A stretch of 64,000 nt of DNA from Trachythela sp. YZ-2020 (GCA_016169945.1 JADLSH010000199.1:3038001-3102000); one strand, 5' to 3'; positions 22,001 to 32,600 are shown, counted from the stretch's first letter. Notes: generated from the letters alone by a model not told the origin. Program-made: numbers and translations.

Positions 22001-25000
22001 CTACGCATGGAGGTATGTCAAAATATAAGCAATCTACCCGTGGAGGTAGGTCAAAATATAAACAATCTACCCGTGGAGGTAGGTCAAAATATAAACAATC
22101 TACCCGTGGAGGTAGCTCAAAATATAAACAATCTACCCGTGGAGGTCAAAATATGGAGCCCATTGAGGCACAAAATAACATTGATCTACCCATTATGTTA
22201 GAAGAACAAATTGGCAAAAATGAAAACCAAATTTGGTTTATGACTTATGGAAAGGAGCTTCAAGGGCTTGTTATAACTGATCGGGAAATTGAATTTCCTT
22301 ACTATGATATTCATACAGCACTTTTGAATATTTTCTTGAATGACAGTCATGCTATTTTAATATTAGAGGGCTATCTGATGGCCTTAATAAAGCAAATGAA
22401 TGATTTCTTTCTCTTTGACTCGCATGCCCGACACTCTAGTGGCATGCCTGATCGTCGCGCATAATTTGACAATTACATGCCGCTGATCGATAGGCGCAAG
22501 TAGCTCAAATTACTAATATCCCTCAACATCCCTCATGCCTATAAAATTATTGCAAGTGCAGCCACAATTCTAGCCCTCCGGTTGTGTGAAGTACTTCATA
22601 TAAATTAAAGATTATTTCTATTCTTTCTCGTACAGTATATTTACTCATGCACTAATAGTTAACTATGATCACTATGCTATGATTTACTGTTCACAGACAT
22701 AAACCTTTGTGGCTTTGTTGGGCCCCTGTGTTGTTATATGACTGTCTTTTTCCCGTGACTTCCACCTAAATCCTTTTCCCCGTTAGGAAAAAATTCCAGG
22801 AAATTTTTTTCATTAGATTTTTTCACGCCGAAGTTTTGTCTACATTTATACAGTGATAATATATACGTTGCCAAAATTTGTTATTGCGCCACGCGAACAT
22901 AACATAATTATTTAGTACGTTTAATACTACAAAACATGCTTAGGCAGCACTTTCCTTGCGATAGTAACTACTAGTTATAAAGACTAAAAGACGTGTACAT
23001 GTTACTATAAGACTGGGTGACATAGGATGACACGAAGTTAAAACAGTTTGAAAGTATATGGTGTAAATTATTTAGCAATTATTGAACGAGGTTGAGCGTG
23101 ATATGAAGAATTATCGGCATGCCCGAAGTTTGCCGTTATCAACCGAAGCCGCAGGCTGAGGTTGATAACGGCAAACTGAGGGCATGACAATTCTTCATAT
23201 CACGCGAAAACCGAGCACAAAACAACGTTTAGTTATAAAATTAAAACAATAACGACAAAATATTAGAAATCTAATTTACTTACTATAGTTCTGATAAAAG
23301 TTTCAAAAGAGTGTATTTTTTACGCAAAAACTTTGAAAAAATCATCGTTTATTCATGTTGTTTTTACTTGTTTTTATTCTTTTATGTAAAGCTGCCGCTC
23401 GCTAAAAAAGTACGTACTGCGGGCTCAACCTACAGGTAACTGAGTTATCTGCTAGCAGATACTGACTCAGTTAACTGTAGGTTGCGTGATTCCCATATTT
23501 AACTGTAAGCAATTAGCCAATCAGAAGACACGTAGTGACTACAATGTATAATAATTATTTAACTGTAAGCAATTAGCCAATCAGAAGACACGTAGTGACT
23601 ACAATGTATAATAATTATAATTATTTTGCGTAAAAAATACACTCTTTTGAAACTTTTATCAGAACTATAGTAAGTAAATTAGGTTTCTAATATTTTGTCG
23701 TTCTTGTTTTATTTTTATAATTGGTTTTTACCCCAATAGTTTAGAACCAAATGTTGTTTTGTGCGACAGAATTTAAATCGTTGTTTACCGAAGGAGTTTA
23801 ATGACAATGCAATGTATAATAAAACAATTGTTGAATTCGGTTTTTGTTATATCCGGAATTATCAAGGTCTCGGTAAGTGTTATCAGTCTCAGCCTTCGCC
23901 TGATAACACTTACCTTGACCTTGATAATTCCGGATATCACAAAAACCTCATCCAATAATTGTTAAATATACATGTTACTATGCGTGACATACGATGTCTC
24001 AAATTATTATAAATACGTTCGTTGTTTGATAAATGATAACTTACCTATAATTATATTATACATATATATTGTATTCCTCGTTCTCAAAAACACACTGTAA
24101 TATCGACTCAGTTGTTTCAATATATATATATTTTCATTTCTACATATTTAATTACAATATGTCAATATAAATTGACTGTATTCGACGTTTATTTCAACTG
24201 TGGAACAGACACTCTCCATTCATAGCCTCAAATTTACCAATTCAACTGACAGTTCAAAAACCGCAGTTTACATATATATTACGTTTCTTCAAACCGAGTC
24301 TCAAATTATTTGAAGCCCTCATTATTTCACATCGCACTGCGCATGCCTACAGTAAATACGTACACACATTCCTCTGACGCTGTATTGCAATAAAAAACGT
24401 TTTATTTATCCACCACAACATTAATTCGTTCATTGTACTATCCCAGAACAAATATAAAATACCTTTTTCTAAAAAAACGAGTCATTAAGAGCGCTCCTTT
24501 ACAGCTTCTTTTCGCACAATACAAATAGCTTTAATTGGATACTTCAATATTTCTGGCCGCTTCAATAACCTCTGTAATTGCGACCGTGTTAAATCAAACT
24601 CAGCCCGGGTTGAAAAACCTCCAATTACCACGTCATTACCACTAAAAATGACTTCGCGCATTTAGTTGCGAGTTTGTGTGTTTTCTGTATTGCATTGTAT
24701 AGGGGTTTATTTTCATGTATTTACAACCTATATTACAGTATATAGTTTATACCCTATACTCTACAGATGTACACTTAGAATGTTCTGCATGCATGCTCTA
24801 TTCATATCACTGAATATATTCATCGTATCACTGAAAAATATAGCTTGCCCAGTCTTATAAAATAGCGCGGTTTTATAATAATTACGTCATTATTTTCACT
24901 TCGTATCATCGTATCACTGAAAAATATAGCTTGCCCAGTCTTATAAAATAGCGCGGTTTTATAATAATTACGTCATTATTTTCACTTCGTATCATCGTAT

Positions 25001-26893
25001 CACTGAAAAATATAGCTTGCACAGTCTTATAAAATAGCGCGGTTTTATAATAATTACGTCATTATTTTCACTTCGTATCATCGTATCACTGAAAAATATA
25101 GCTTGCCCAGTCTTATAAAATAGCGCGGTTTTATAATAATTACGTCATTATTTTCACTTCGTATCATCGTATCACTGAAAAATATAGCTTGCCCAGTCTT
25201 ATAAAATAGCGCGGTTTTATAATAATTACGTCATTATTTTCACTTCGTATCATCGTATCACTGAAAAATATAGCTTGCCCAGTCTTATAAAATAGCGCGG
25301 TTTTATAATAATTACGTCATTATTTTCACTTCGTATCATCGTATCACTGAAAAATATAGCTTGCCCAGTACTAATAACGCGGTTTTATAACAATTACGTC
25401 ATTATTTTCACGTCGTATCATCGTATCATGATAACTAGACTGAGCTAGAGTGGACGGGTATTCTATAATCGCTCCCAAAATGGGAATTAATATGCTGTCG
25501 GAGGTATGCAATCTCGGACTGCCCTCTACTCTAATTGTGCAATTACTATTATAATTTCAGACGACGGATTTTTGTCCAAGGATGAATATACAGAACTTTT
25601 TAAGAATGAAATTGTGCCTCACAAGGAGTTGCAAGAGGCTTTCAAAGCATTTGACAAAGATGGCAGTGGATATATCACAAAGGACGAACTTAAACAAGCC
25701 ATGAAAGCCGCGGGTGGAACATTCAGTGACTCAGAGATCGACCAAATGTTGATTGCTGCTGATACTGACAAGGATGGAAAAATTAGCCTTGACGGTATTT
25801 ACGACATAACCTAGCGTTCTGAAGGGGTGGGAGGGGGAGGGTGTGGAAGATCACCCGTGGTAAAATACTATCGCATGTTAGTTTTTAGTGGTAGAACGTG
25901 GTTTCTTCCAACACGGCCAGTCAAACCCTATTAAAGCCTGGCTTTCATATGTCACCGATGGTCGGCGATACTTTCGCAGTGCAATTGTCTTTGATCATTG
26001 AATCCTTTATCTACCTCAAATAATTTTCTCCTTCAATGATCACTAACAATGGTCCATGAGTGCATCGCCGTCCATCGGCGACATAAGAAAACCAGGCTTA
26101 AGCGAACGCCTCCGGACCTCGCCAAGGGTTTGCAACATAAAACGCAGCAGGACGTAAACTTCTCGTAAATTTCTCTTAAACGACTTTAATAGGGTTACGA
26201 GTATTCTGTTAAAGGACATTGGCAACAAAAATTTTTATTGTCTCATTTGAAAGAACGTCTAAAATTATTTGTAAAATCTTGTTACTGATTTTACATATCT
26301 TGCTTGGTTCTTGAAATATTTTGACTGAAAGCAATGAGCTGTCCGCCATCTTGAATTAATTCTTAACCTCATTAACTATCGTTTTGATGACGTCAGGAGT
26401 GGGGTTAGCCTTATAAAATTACTTTTAAGTTACTGAGTAACAATCAAAAGTTGTTTAAAACGTTTTTATTCAATTCTAAATTTGAAATAGCAACCAAAAC
26501 TCGAGTTTCGGGCTCATATTGATCACTGGCTGTCACGATAAAAAACTAGCGTGACCCCACTTGTGACGTAACATGCATATCCTCAATCCAAGATGGTGGA
26601 CAGCTCATTGCTTTCAGTCAAAATATTTCAAGAACCAAGCAAGATATGTAAAATCAGTAACAAGATTTTACAAATAATTTTAGACGTTCTTTCAAATGAG
26701 ACAATAAAATTTTTTGTTGCCAATGTCCTTTAATAGGGTTATGAGTATTCTGTTAAATGAATCATTGGGAAATAAGTGTTCGTTCGAGAGGTGTCATTAG
26801 CTAGGTTTCAACTGTTTTACCATTTTCAGTTTTACTTATTTTCCATTTCTTTTTACATCTTTAGAATTCAAGAAGATGACGTCAACCAAGTAA
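19048..26893 (+). CDS. calmodulin-like protein, four EF-hands, 146 aa
   Basis: Exons 19048-19081 (tentative), 20577-20720, 25561-25794 and 26865-26893 join with phase-1 introns into 146 residues, close to calmodulin (149). Four complete 12-residue calcium loops lie at residues 21-32 (DKNGDGTISVKE), 57-68 (DKNHDGFLSKDE), 91-102 (DKDGSGYITKDE) and 127-138 (DTDKDGKISLDE). The last intron splits the codon of the final loop's position-12 Glu. The intron before EF1 has the same position and phase as in classical calmodulin genes. The start exon (MHGATSIKQLK, then donor GTAAGT) rests on length and phase only. A polyadenylation signal AATAAA lies at 27042. It is a cytosolic calcium sensor by family and is too diverged to be calmodulin itself. 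The intron between EF2 and EF3 carries a large transposon. Confidence 0.85.
19840..20195 (+). mobile_element. LINE 3' fragment (CR1/L2-type reverse transcriptase tail)
   Basis: A reading frame with one or two breaks gives the conserved C-terminal string of CR1/L2-type elements: SLHWLPVKFRIEFKI, then VYKALNNMAPIYISELL, KTLGDRAFAHPAPQLWNSLP and a terminal FKTFLF-like region. Only the last ~115 codons remain. It lies in the first intron of the calmodulin-like gene. Confidence 0.85.
21481..22464 (+). pseudogene. papain-fold protease-like gene inside the transposon, frame-broken
   Basis: The first part (21481-21729, ATG start) contains HQGDELFSVHSRGKQCAFMS and a later IQGDKMYLRAL. The last part (to 22464) contains NDFFLFDSHARHSSGMP. 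The spaced GKQC and FDSHARHS motifs match my memory of herpesvirus tegument DUB-like (peptidase C76-related) proteins carried by many animal transposons, with Cys, Asp and His as catalytic candidates. Between them the frame is interrupted by stops at about 21727 and within the tandem repeat, and changes frame near 22140. It therefore looks like a decaying gene unless an intron removes the repeat. Upstream coding parts were not identified. Confidence 0.6.
21806..22150 (+). repeat. 33-bp tandem repeat within the protease-like gene
   Basis: Units such as GTGGAGGTAGCACAAAATAT followed by AAACAATCTACCC repeat about ten times. In one frame they read EVAQNINNLPV and in another SKYKQSTRGGR. The period preserves the reading frame, but the array carries a stop (TAA near 21855) and separates the two protease halves. 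Confidence 0.95.
23040..23965. mobile_element. nested foldback elements inside the transposon
   Basis: The segment 23085-23210 folds around CGAAGCCGCAGGCTGAGG, with arms GTGATATGAAGAATT and AATTCTTCATATCACGC. Between 23265 and 23705, arms of about 75 bp are inverted (ACTATAGTTCTGATAAAAGT and ACTTTTATCAGAACTATAGT). They enclose a palindrome around CTGCTAGCAGATA and a direct repeat of about 60 bp (AACTGTAAGCAATTAGCCAA at 23500 and 23560). A third foldback is at 23820-23965, and a relative of it is at 27715-27815. Confidence 0.75.
24822..25440. repeat. 86-bp subterminal tandem array (about seven copies)
   Basis: The unit contains CACTGAAAAATATAGCTTGC, CCAGTCTTATAAAATAGCGC and GGTTTTATAATAATTACGTC. 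Most units are identical; the last differs (CAGTACTAATAACGC, CACGTCGTATC). The reverse complement of the same unit occurs about 1.5 times at 21115-21230, so the array belongs to the transposon's right end. Confidence 0.95.
25930..26105. mobile_element. small MITE in the last EF-hand intron
   Basis: Inverted ends share CCTGGCTTTCATATGTC and its complement, followed by ACCGATGG/CCATCGG and CGGCGAT/ATCGCCG words. It is about 175 bp and non-coding. Confidence 0.7.
26211..26735. mobile_element. foldback element flanked by a ~29-bp direct repeat
   Basis: The ~145-bp arms (26211-26358 and 26590-26735) are inverted: GGACATTGGCAACAAAAATT, TTGTTACTGATTTTACATAT and GAAAGCAATGAGCTGTCC recur as complements. 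The sequence TTTAATAGGGTTACGAGTAT followed by TCTGTTAAA lies on both sides (26183-26211 and 26731-26759) in direct orientation. Confidence 0.85.
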
Positions 26894-28269
26894 ATTTTTA
26901 GAAACACTTGGATTGTTTTTAGTGATATAATCATATTGTAGACAATGAGCACCTCAGTGATATGTTACGAGTTTTACCTGCTAAGTGTTAGACGATAGAC
27001 AATAGTTTTATCTTTTTTTCGCACGTGTATGTACTAATTGCAATAAAACGTTTACACAATGAAAGCTTAATATGTCGTTTTTGTCCCAAGCTGGTTATTG
27101 ATAATAATTCTAATAAATATCCGAATTCAAAATTTCTATGGCGCAAATTATCAAGCTATTTATACAGTGTGTATAAAAAGGAGGTATTCCAACTTTGGCA
27201 TGCTATCGCGCACACAATATTTATTATTACGCATTACATACACAATCTCGGTTTTGATCGGCTTCTGGCCTACAAATAAATCTTGATATTTGTAATTATG
27301 ACGTCACACCTGCAAATAATAGTTTTCTGCATGTAGATATGACGTCATATCTGTAATGTTTATACTTATTATGAACTCATTACGCATAATTTGCATGAAT
27401 AATTAGGGGATATGTATTTTGTATAAAAGTCGATAAACCAAGTTAATAAAGGATTATTGCAGAAAATATTTGCACGCCATTAAAAACAGTTTGTTTTTAT
27501 ACAAAAAGGAAAAACTTAGCAAATATGGCGAGGTTCGCCTCGCTAGCAGACAGCGACATGCAAAAACGTTTGGACGAAAAAGATGCTGTAAACACCAAGA
27601 GTTAGCTGTGCAAATTTTTAAGGACTATAGAAGCCCTTTCAATGTAATTAAAATTGTTTACAAAAAATTGTGTCTGCATGTTGTTATGGCTTGAATATAG
27701 GCTTGAAAACGCGTAATAAAACAATTATTGAATTCGCTTTTCGCGTGATAACACAACCACGGCCTTGATAATTCTCGATATCACGCTCAACCTCATCCAA
27801 TAATTATTAAGTATATAGATTTACCTTTATCACACAAATACATTTTTCACTGCGATTAATAATGGCCCAATAAATGGCCCAATAAATGGCCCAATAAATG
27901 ACCCAATACGATCCGATGAGTGGCCGAAATTAAAATTTTCCACCTTTCCGAATTAAACGTCCTTCGAATTTTGGACCATTTACCCAAATGATGGTTGCCT
28001 ATTTGCGAAACGTTCAGCATTGCCAGTTCAGTCTGCAAACACCCGATTCGAACCTTCTATAAATTTACAAAGAATTGATAAACAGCCCACGGGTTACGCC
28101 TCTTATTAAAACTCCTAAATTTGCCATCAATATTCTTAAATTTGAATCCGAAATGAGAATAATTTCAATATATAGGCAGACAATAGCTTTGCACACAGGT
28201 TTTTCAACCCAATTGACAAAGGTTCCGAGGGTTAGTTAGTTAGAGGTTAGAGCCTAAGATTTAGCTTTT

Positions 28270-28440
28270 AGCGAGGGAGGAAACCCTCGAAGCACAGAAG
28301 AGAACTAACCAATCTCAACTTACATGAGTTTATCAAGCACACTGACGTTACCCAACCTGAGTAAATCCCTTCCCTCCCTGCTGTATAGCCGGGTGGTAAG
28401 GGGAAGCGCGCTAACCTCATCTGCCACCTGTGCTTCCTTG
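28270..28440 (-). mobile_element. partial tRNA-derived SINE (family B)
   Basis: It shares ACCAATCTCAACTTACATGA, ACACTGACGTTACCCAACCT and GCGCGCTAACC with 29800-29998. It lacks about 10 bp of the tRNA-like head (TTAACTCAGA) present in that copy. Confidence 0.75.
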
Positions 28441-28744
28441 TTAATTTTTGTTTTAAAAGGGTGATTAGATTACTTCACCTAATTTCTTCATTGATAGTGC
28501 TTTACGCTGGCCAAAAGGCGACATACATGCATTTTTAACGAGAAAATTTTCACTTTAATGTTTTTCTTAAAAATAGCTATATGGCCGTGAATGACCGTAC
28601 AAATCGGCCGCTGGCAACTTCAGGAAATCCTCTGCAGAGGAGAGAGTATTATAATAATGGGTAAATATCAAGATTTTTCTCGGCATCTCGTTTGGTAGGA
28701 CTAATAGTAGAAGGTGTTTGTAGATGGAATACTCGAACGAAAAT

Positions 28745-29045
28745 TTATATACATTTTTTAGACCTAGCCAGGAGCAGTTAGGCCCTCTGCCAGGAGTTGA
28801 ACCTGCGGCCCTTTACCCATACCTAATACTGGCATCACTCCCATCGTATATACCGAACTTGCAGTTAATGCTCAGCAACTGGACTCTGTAGTTCAGTTGG
28901 TTAGAGCGCTGCACCGGAATCGCAGGGCCGCAGATTCAATTCCTGCCAGAGGGCCTAAGTTGCATTTTTCGCAACTGCTCCTGGCTACGTCTAAAAAAGG
29001 TATATAAATTTTCGTTCGAGTATTCCATCTACAAACACCTTCTAC
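28745..29045. mobile_element. two inverted copies of tRNA-derived SINE family A
   Basis: The plus-oriented copy (about 28860-29045) has a tRNA-like head (GTAGTTCAGTTGGTTAGAGC) and a B-box-like GATTCAATTCC, then body AGAGGGCCTAAGTTGCA and a tail ending in TATAAATTTTCGTTCGAGTA. A minus-oriented partial copy (about 28660-28830) mirrors it, so the whole folds back. Single copies are at 37000-37145 and 38966-39205. Confidence 0.85.
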
Positions 29046-29069
29046 TATAATAACGCTATCACTCGAAGT

Positions 29070-29690
29070 GTTTTAGTCCCTGGTACGATGAGATAGCTAG
29101 GATACTTCAAAGAGTTTCAAAACACGTTCTGTTGGCTATCTTCATTCCACAAAGGAAAAAAGTTAGTACTGTAACCAAAAATCTGCCCAGAGAAAAAGCT
29201 GTGCAATACTGTCCGCCTGTTTTAATCCCTGGCACGATATTGACGAGATAGGATACTTCAAATAGTATCAACGAAATTAAGAACACGTTCTGTTGGGTCC
29301 CTCCATTCCTTCAAGGAAAAGAAAGTCACAAAAACCTGTCCAGAAGCAAGCCAGAATAGTAAAACTGCCAGTCGAAGCAATTTTAATCCTGGCACATTGA
29401 TGAGATGGGATACTTGAAATAGTATCAACGAAATGAAGAACACGTTCTGTTGGAGTGTTGGGTCGCTTCATTCCTTCAAGGAAAGGAAAGGAAAGGCAGT
29501 CATAAAAACCTGTCCAGAAACAAGCCGAAATAGTAAAACTACCGGTCGAAGCAATATTAATCCCTGCAGGTACGACGAGATAAGATACTTCACAGAGTAT
29601 CAACGGGCTTAAGAACACGTTCTATAGCTGTTGCGTCGTTTCATACCTTCACAAGAAAAGATACGATACTGGTTAACATCACGTTCTTCA
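29070..29690. repeat. ~165-bp tandem array adjoining the last RABEPK exon
   Basis: Words such as AGAACACGTTCTGTTGG, CATTCCTTCAAGGAAA, AAAACCTGTCCAGAA, GTCGAAGCAAT and GAGATGGGATACTTGAAATA recur about every 165 bp, in about four diverged units. Each unit has a segment resembling the 3' end of the neighbouring RABEPK exon; see findings. Confidence 0.85.
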
Positions 29691-32600
29691 TTCCTTCACA
29701 AGAAAAGCGAGACAGTCGTCAAATATTTGTCCACTTGTGTCCATTCCACCAAAAACAACCAGAAATGTCTGTTTGACTGTTTTTTCGTCATCTTCTACGA
29801 AGAAAACATTGGTAGTAGTAGGAAAACCGAAGTATCCGGAAAAAACCCACAAGAGAGAACCAACCAATCTCAACTTACATGAGTTTATCAAACACACTGA
29901 CGTTACCCAACCTAAGTAGATCCGTGCCCTCGACCGGCTGTATAGCCGGCTTAACTCAGAGGTAAGGGGCAGCGCGCTAACCGCGTCTGCCACCCGTTAT
30001 GACTTCTGAGAAAATGTACATCTCGGAATTGGGATCTTGGGATACTGGATTTTCAGAGATATTTGCGTGAGGGACATTTTCAATTTTTCACACATATACT
30101 TGATATTTTATGAGAAATGCTAAGGAATCGTAACCAGAGTTGCAAAAAAGCTGCCGGTATGCGGGTAACACCCGTGAGAAAGGTTTACTGGCATTGAGGA
30201 AGGTTGAAAGTGAAACAGTGAATAGAAAATTGCAACGGAGTAGGTACTAGACTAGTCAGTATTAAAAGCAACAGTCAGCACTCGGTCAGACTAGCAGTAC
30301 TGCAATGGCCAACTGGCCAAACCTACCCAAGCAAAAAGCCTGGATGTCGGAAAGTTTCCAGTTGTTTTGAGGAAGGTTGGGAAAACCCAAAATCCTATCC
30401 GGAGAACGGTTGAAAACCGTTTTGCCACTCTGAAACCAAACTTATCTGTCATTTGAGATTGTGAAGTGTTGTTCATATTGAAGATTATTTTGAAATGTAT
30501 AGGTCAAATTTCCCTTTTACGCACTTTTGAGGAACATATGAAAAGGTCAAAAACAAGACCATTAAACGAATAATCGCACACATTTCTTCCAGGTTTTCTT
30601 TCACACGAAGAAGTCCAATAAGTTTTCCTTGTTCAAAAACTGTCGCATGACAAGCTTTTCGAGGATAAACTTGTCAAGGGAAAATTACTTGTCTATGGGT
30701 AGCTTAGCGCGTTTTCCATTTAATGGCCTGACCGGTCAGACCAGAATTTCTCTCAGTATATTGATGGAAAGATCTGGACCAGATTTTTTGAAAATCTGGC
30801 TAAAATGGACCTTCTTTTGATTTGATCCAAATTTTCCGGTCAGACCAGTCCTAAGCTCAAACGTTTTGTGTTCGATTTAACAATTCGTCAATTTGATCGA
30901 TCTGACCGTGCACGTTAATGGAAAGCGCCCTTGACGTTACAGTATGACATAAATATACACTACCGGTTTACCTACCATCAACGTTTCTTGAAACAGTCAC
31001 AGAACACATGGTGTGATCAAGGCGACAGTGAGGAGGTGGTCCCTCGCAATGGATTTTCTGCCACACCATTGACTCTATATACACAAAATTAATGACAAGT
31101 TTTGTTCGATAGTCTATGCTTTCAGCGGTGCACTTTTGCCAAGAACCCGTAAGTGCATCAACCGAGAGCGAGATCTATTCCTATAGTCTATAGAATGAAT
31201 ATGAAACCTTAAAACGTGTGTTGAAAATGAGGCGTTATAGGCGTACCGTATTTATAAGCGCCGTTACTTATTCACAACAAGGCGGAGCTTAATCGAAGCA
31301 CCGTTTAGCAGCCGATACAACTACAGCGCATCTCAATCTCTAATCAGCCTTGGAGGCTTGGACATTTATTATCCAGTGCTACATTATTTTTTAGTTCAAA
31401 TACTAGTATTTATTATATAAAGTATAGTGCTTTATATAGAGATTTCGAGCACTGATAAAACTGATAATCTCACATGTGAGATTATTTATGATAATCTCAC
31501 ATGTGAAAATTATCGCTTTTGAAGTTTATGAAAAGACTGTCCTTTATATAATAAACAGAATAATACATGGATGCTTGGAAATACCAGATTTATTTCTCGT
31601 GTTGAACATGATATCTCACTCGTTCCATGCGCTCACTCGTGAGATATCATGTCCAACACTCGAAATAAATCTGGTATTTCCGCGCACCCATGTATTATTC
31701 TCTATATATAAAATATACTAGTATACTACAAAACCTATTTAATAATTGTGGCTATATGTGAAACACAAATGAATGATTGAGCAGTTGAATACTTTGATAT
31801 GCATACTTTAATTCTTCCAGTCTCAGCTACATGTTATGATTCAACTGCAATTTTATCCCGACGCAGAACGCGTCATTTGGATGCGCAGTCGAAACTCCGA
31901 ACCATTGAACTATATACAAACTGGAACGCTAACTCAATACGCCAAACCCGATAATAGGATGAAGCCAAGCTAGTTTTTCTGAGTTTTGAGTTGAAATACT
32001 TAACGCCGAACATTGGGCTGTATATGAAATTGAAGCTATTAAAAAGTTCTATTTGATATAAAAACTTCAAGACTTTAGGCAAAATGGAAATACTTAAAAA
32101 ATACAAAAACAACCGCAATTTGGTAAAATACGGCAAATTTTCCCTCAAAGTTTTAAGTATTTCCCTTTTACCTAAAGTCTTGAAGTTTTTATATCAAATA
32201 TAACTTTTTAATAGCTTCAATTTCATATACAGCCCAATGTTCGGCGTTAAGTATTTCAACTCAAAACTCCGAAAAACTGAATTAAGCTGGCTTCAATTTC
32301 CCCCCCTGCGTTAGCGTTCCAGTCTATTATAGTTCAATGCTCCAAACGGGCTTATTATGGGCTCTTACCAAGACAAACGAGGGCGCTCATTGCTCATGAA
32401 TTATTGGGTTTAATTGAAATAGCCAATGAAAATTATATTACATGGCATTTGCTTAGAAACATTCGAAGGAAGGGAATAGAATTGAAAGATTGTTTCAAAA
32501 TGAATGTATTTTATGGTTGATTGATTGATTGATAATAGTATTTATTCAGGAAAACCAACATCACAAGTTGTGTTTTTCAGAAGGTCCCTGAGAAACTATA

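Larger units (their letters stand above)
21072..25470. mobile_element. ~4.4-kb TIR element inserted in the EF-hand gene intron
   Basis: The left end GATTATAGAATACCCATCCA and the right end (complement of GTGGACGGGTATTCTATAAT) are inverted copies. Homology continues inward through CATGATACGATGATACGAAG, TAATGACGTAATTATTAT and GCAAGCTATATTTTTCAGTG. The left side has about 1.5 copies of an 86-bp subterminal unit and the right side about seven. The interior holds a broken cysteine-protease-like gene, a 33-bp coding minisatellite and nested foldbacks. No transposase is recognised. Exact termini and target duplication are ambiguous (TA or TTA are both possible). Confidence 0.75.
26894..29069. other. 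intergenic between EF-hand gene and RABEPK
   Basis: This holds the EF-hand gene's 3' flank with AATAAA at 27042 and a foldback relative at 27715-27815. There is also a 14-bp repeat (GGCCCAATAAAT, about four units, 27867-27909), a partial family B SINE (28270-28440, minus) and a foldback made of two family A SINE copies (28745-29045). I see no supported gene. Confidence 0.6.

Noticed and set aside
22015..22150. CRISPR-like regular array
   Set aside because: The 33-bp units are contiguous with no unique spacers and the DNA is from an animal; it is a minisatellite.
24822..25440. Satellite or centromere-type array
   Set aside because: Only about seven copies, and the same unit occurs inverted at the other end of one element, so it is a transposon subterminal repeat.
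25795..25814. Read-through ending of the EF-hand exon (GIYDIT then stop)
   Set aside because: It would replace the essential Glu at the end of loop four by Gly; splicing to 26865 restores Glu and a calmodulin-like tail, so I prefer the spliced form. The read-through could be an intron-retention isoform.
28880..28960. Possible functional tRNA gene
   Set aside because: The tRNA-like part recurs with identical flanking body and tail at three other places and is not a clean cloverleaf, so it is a SINE head.
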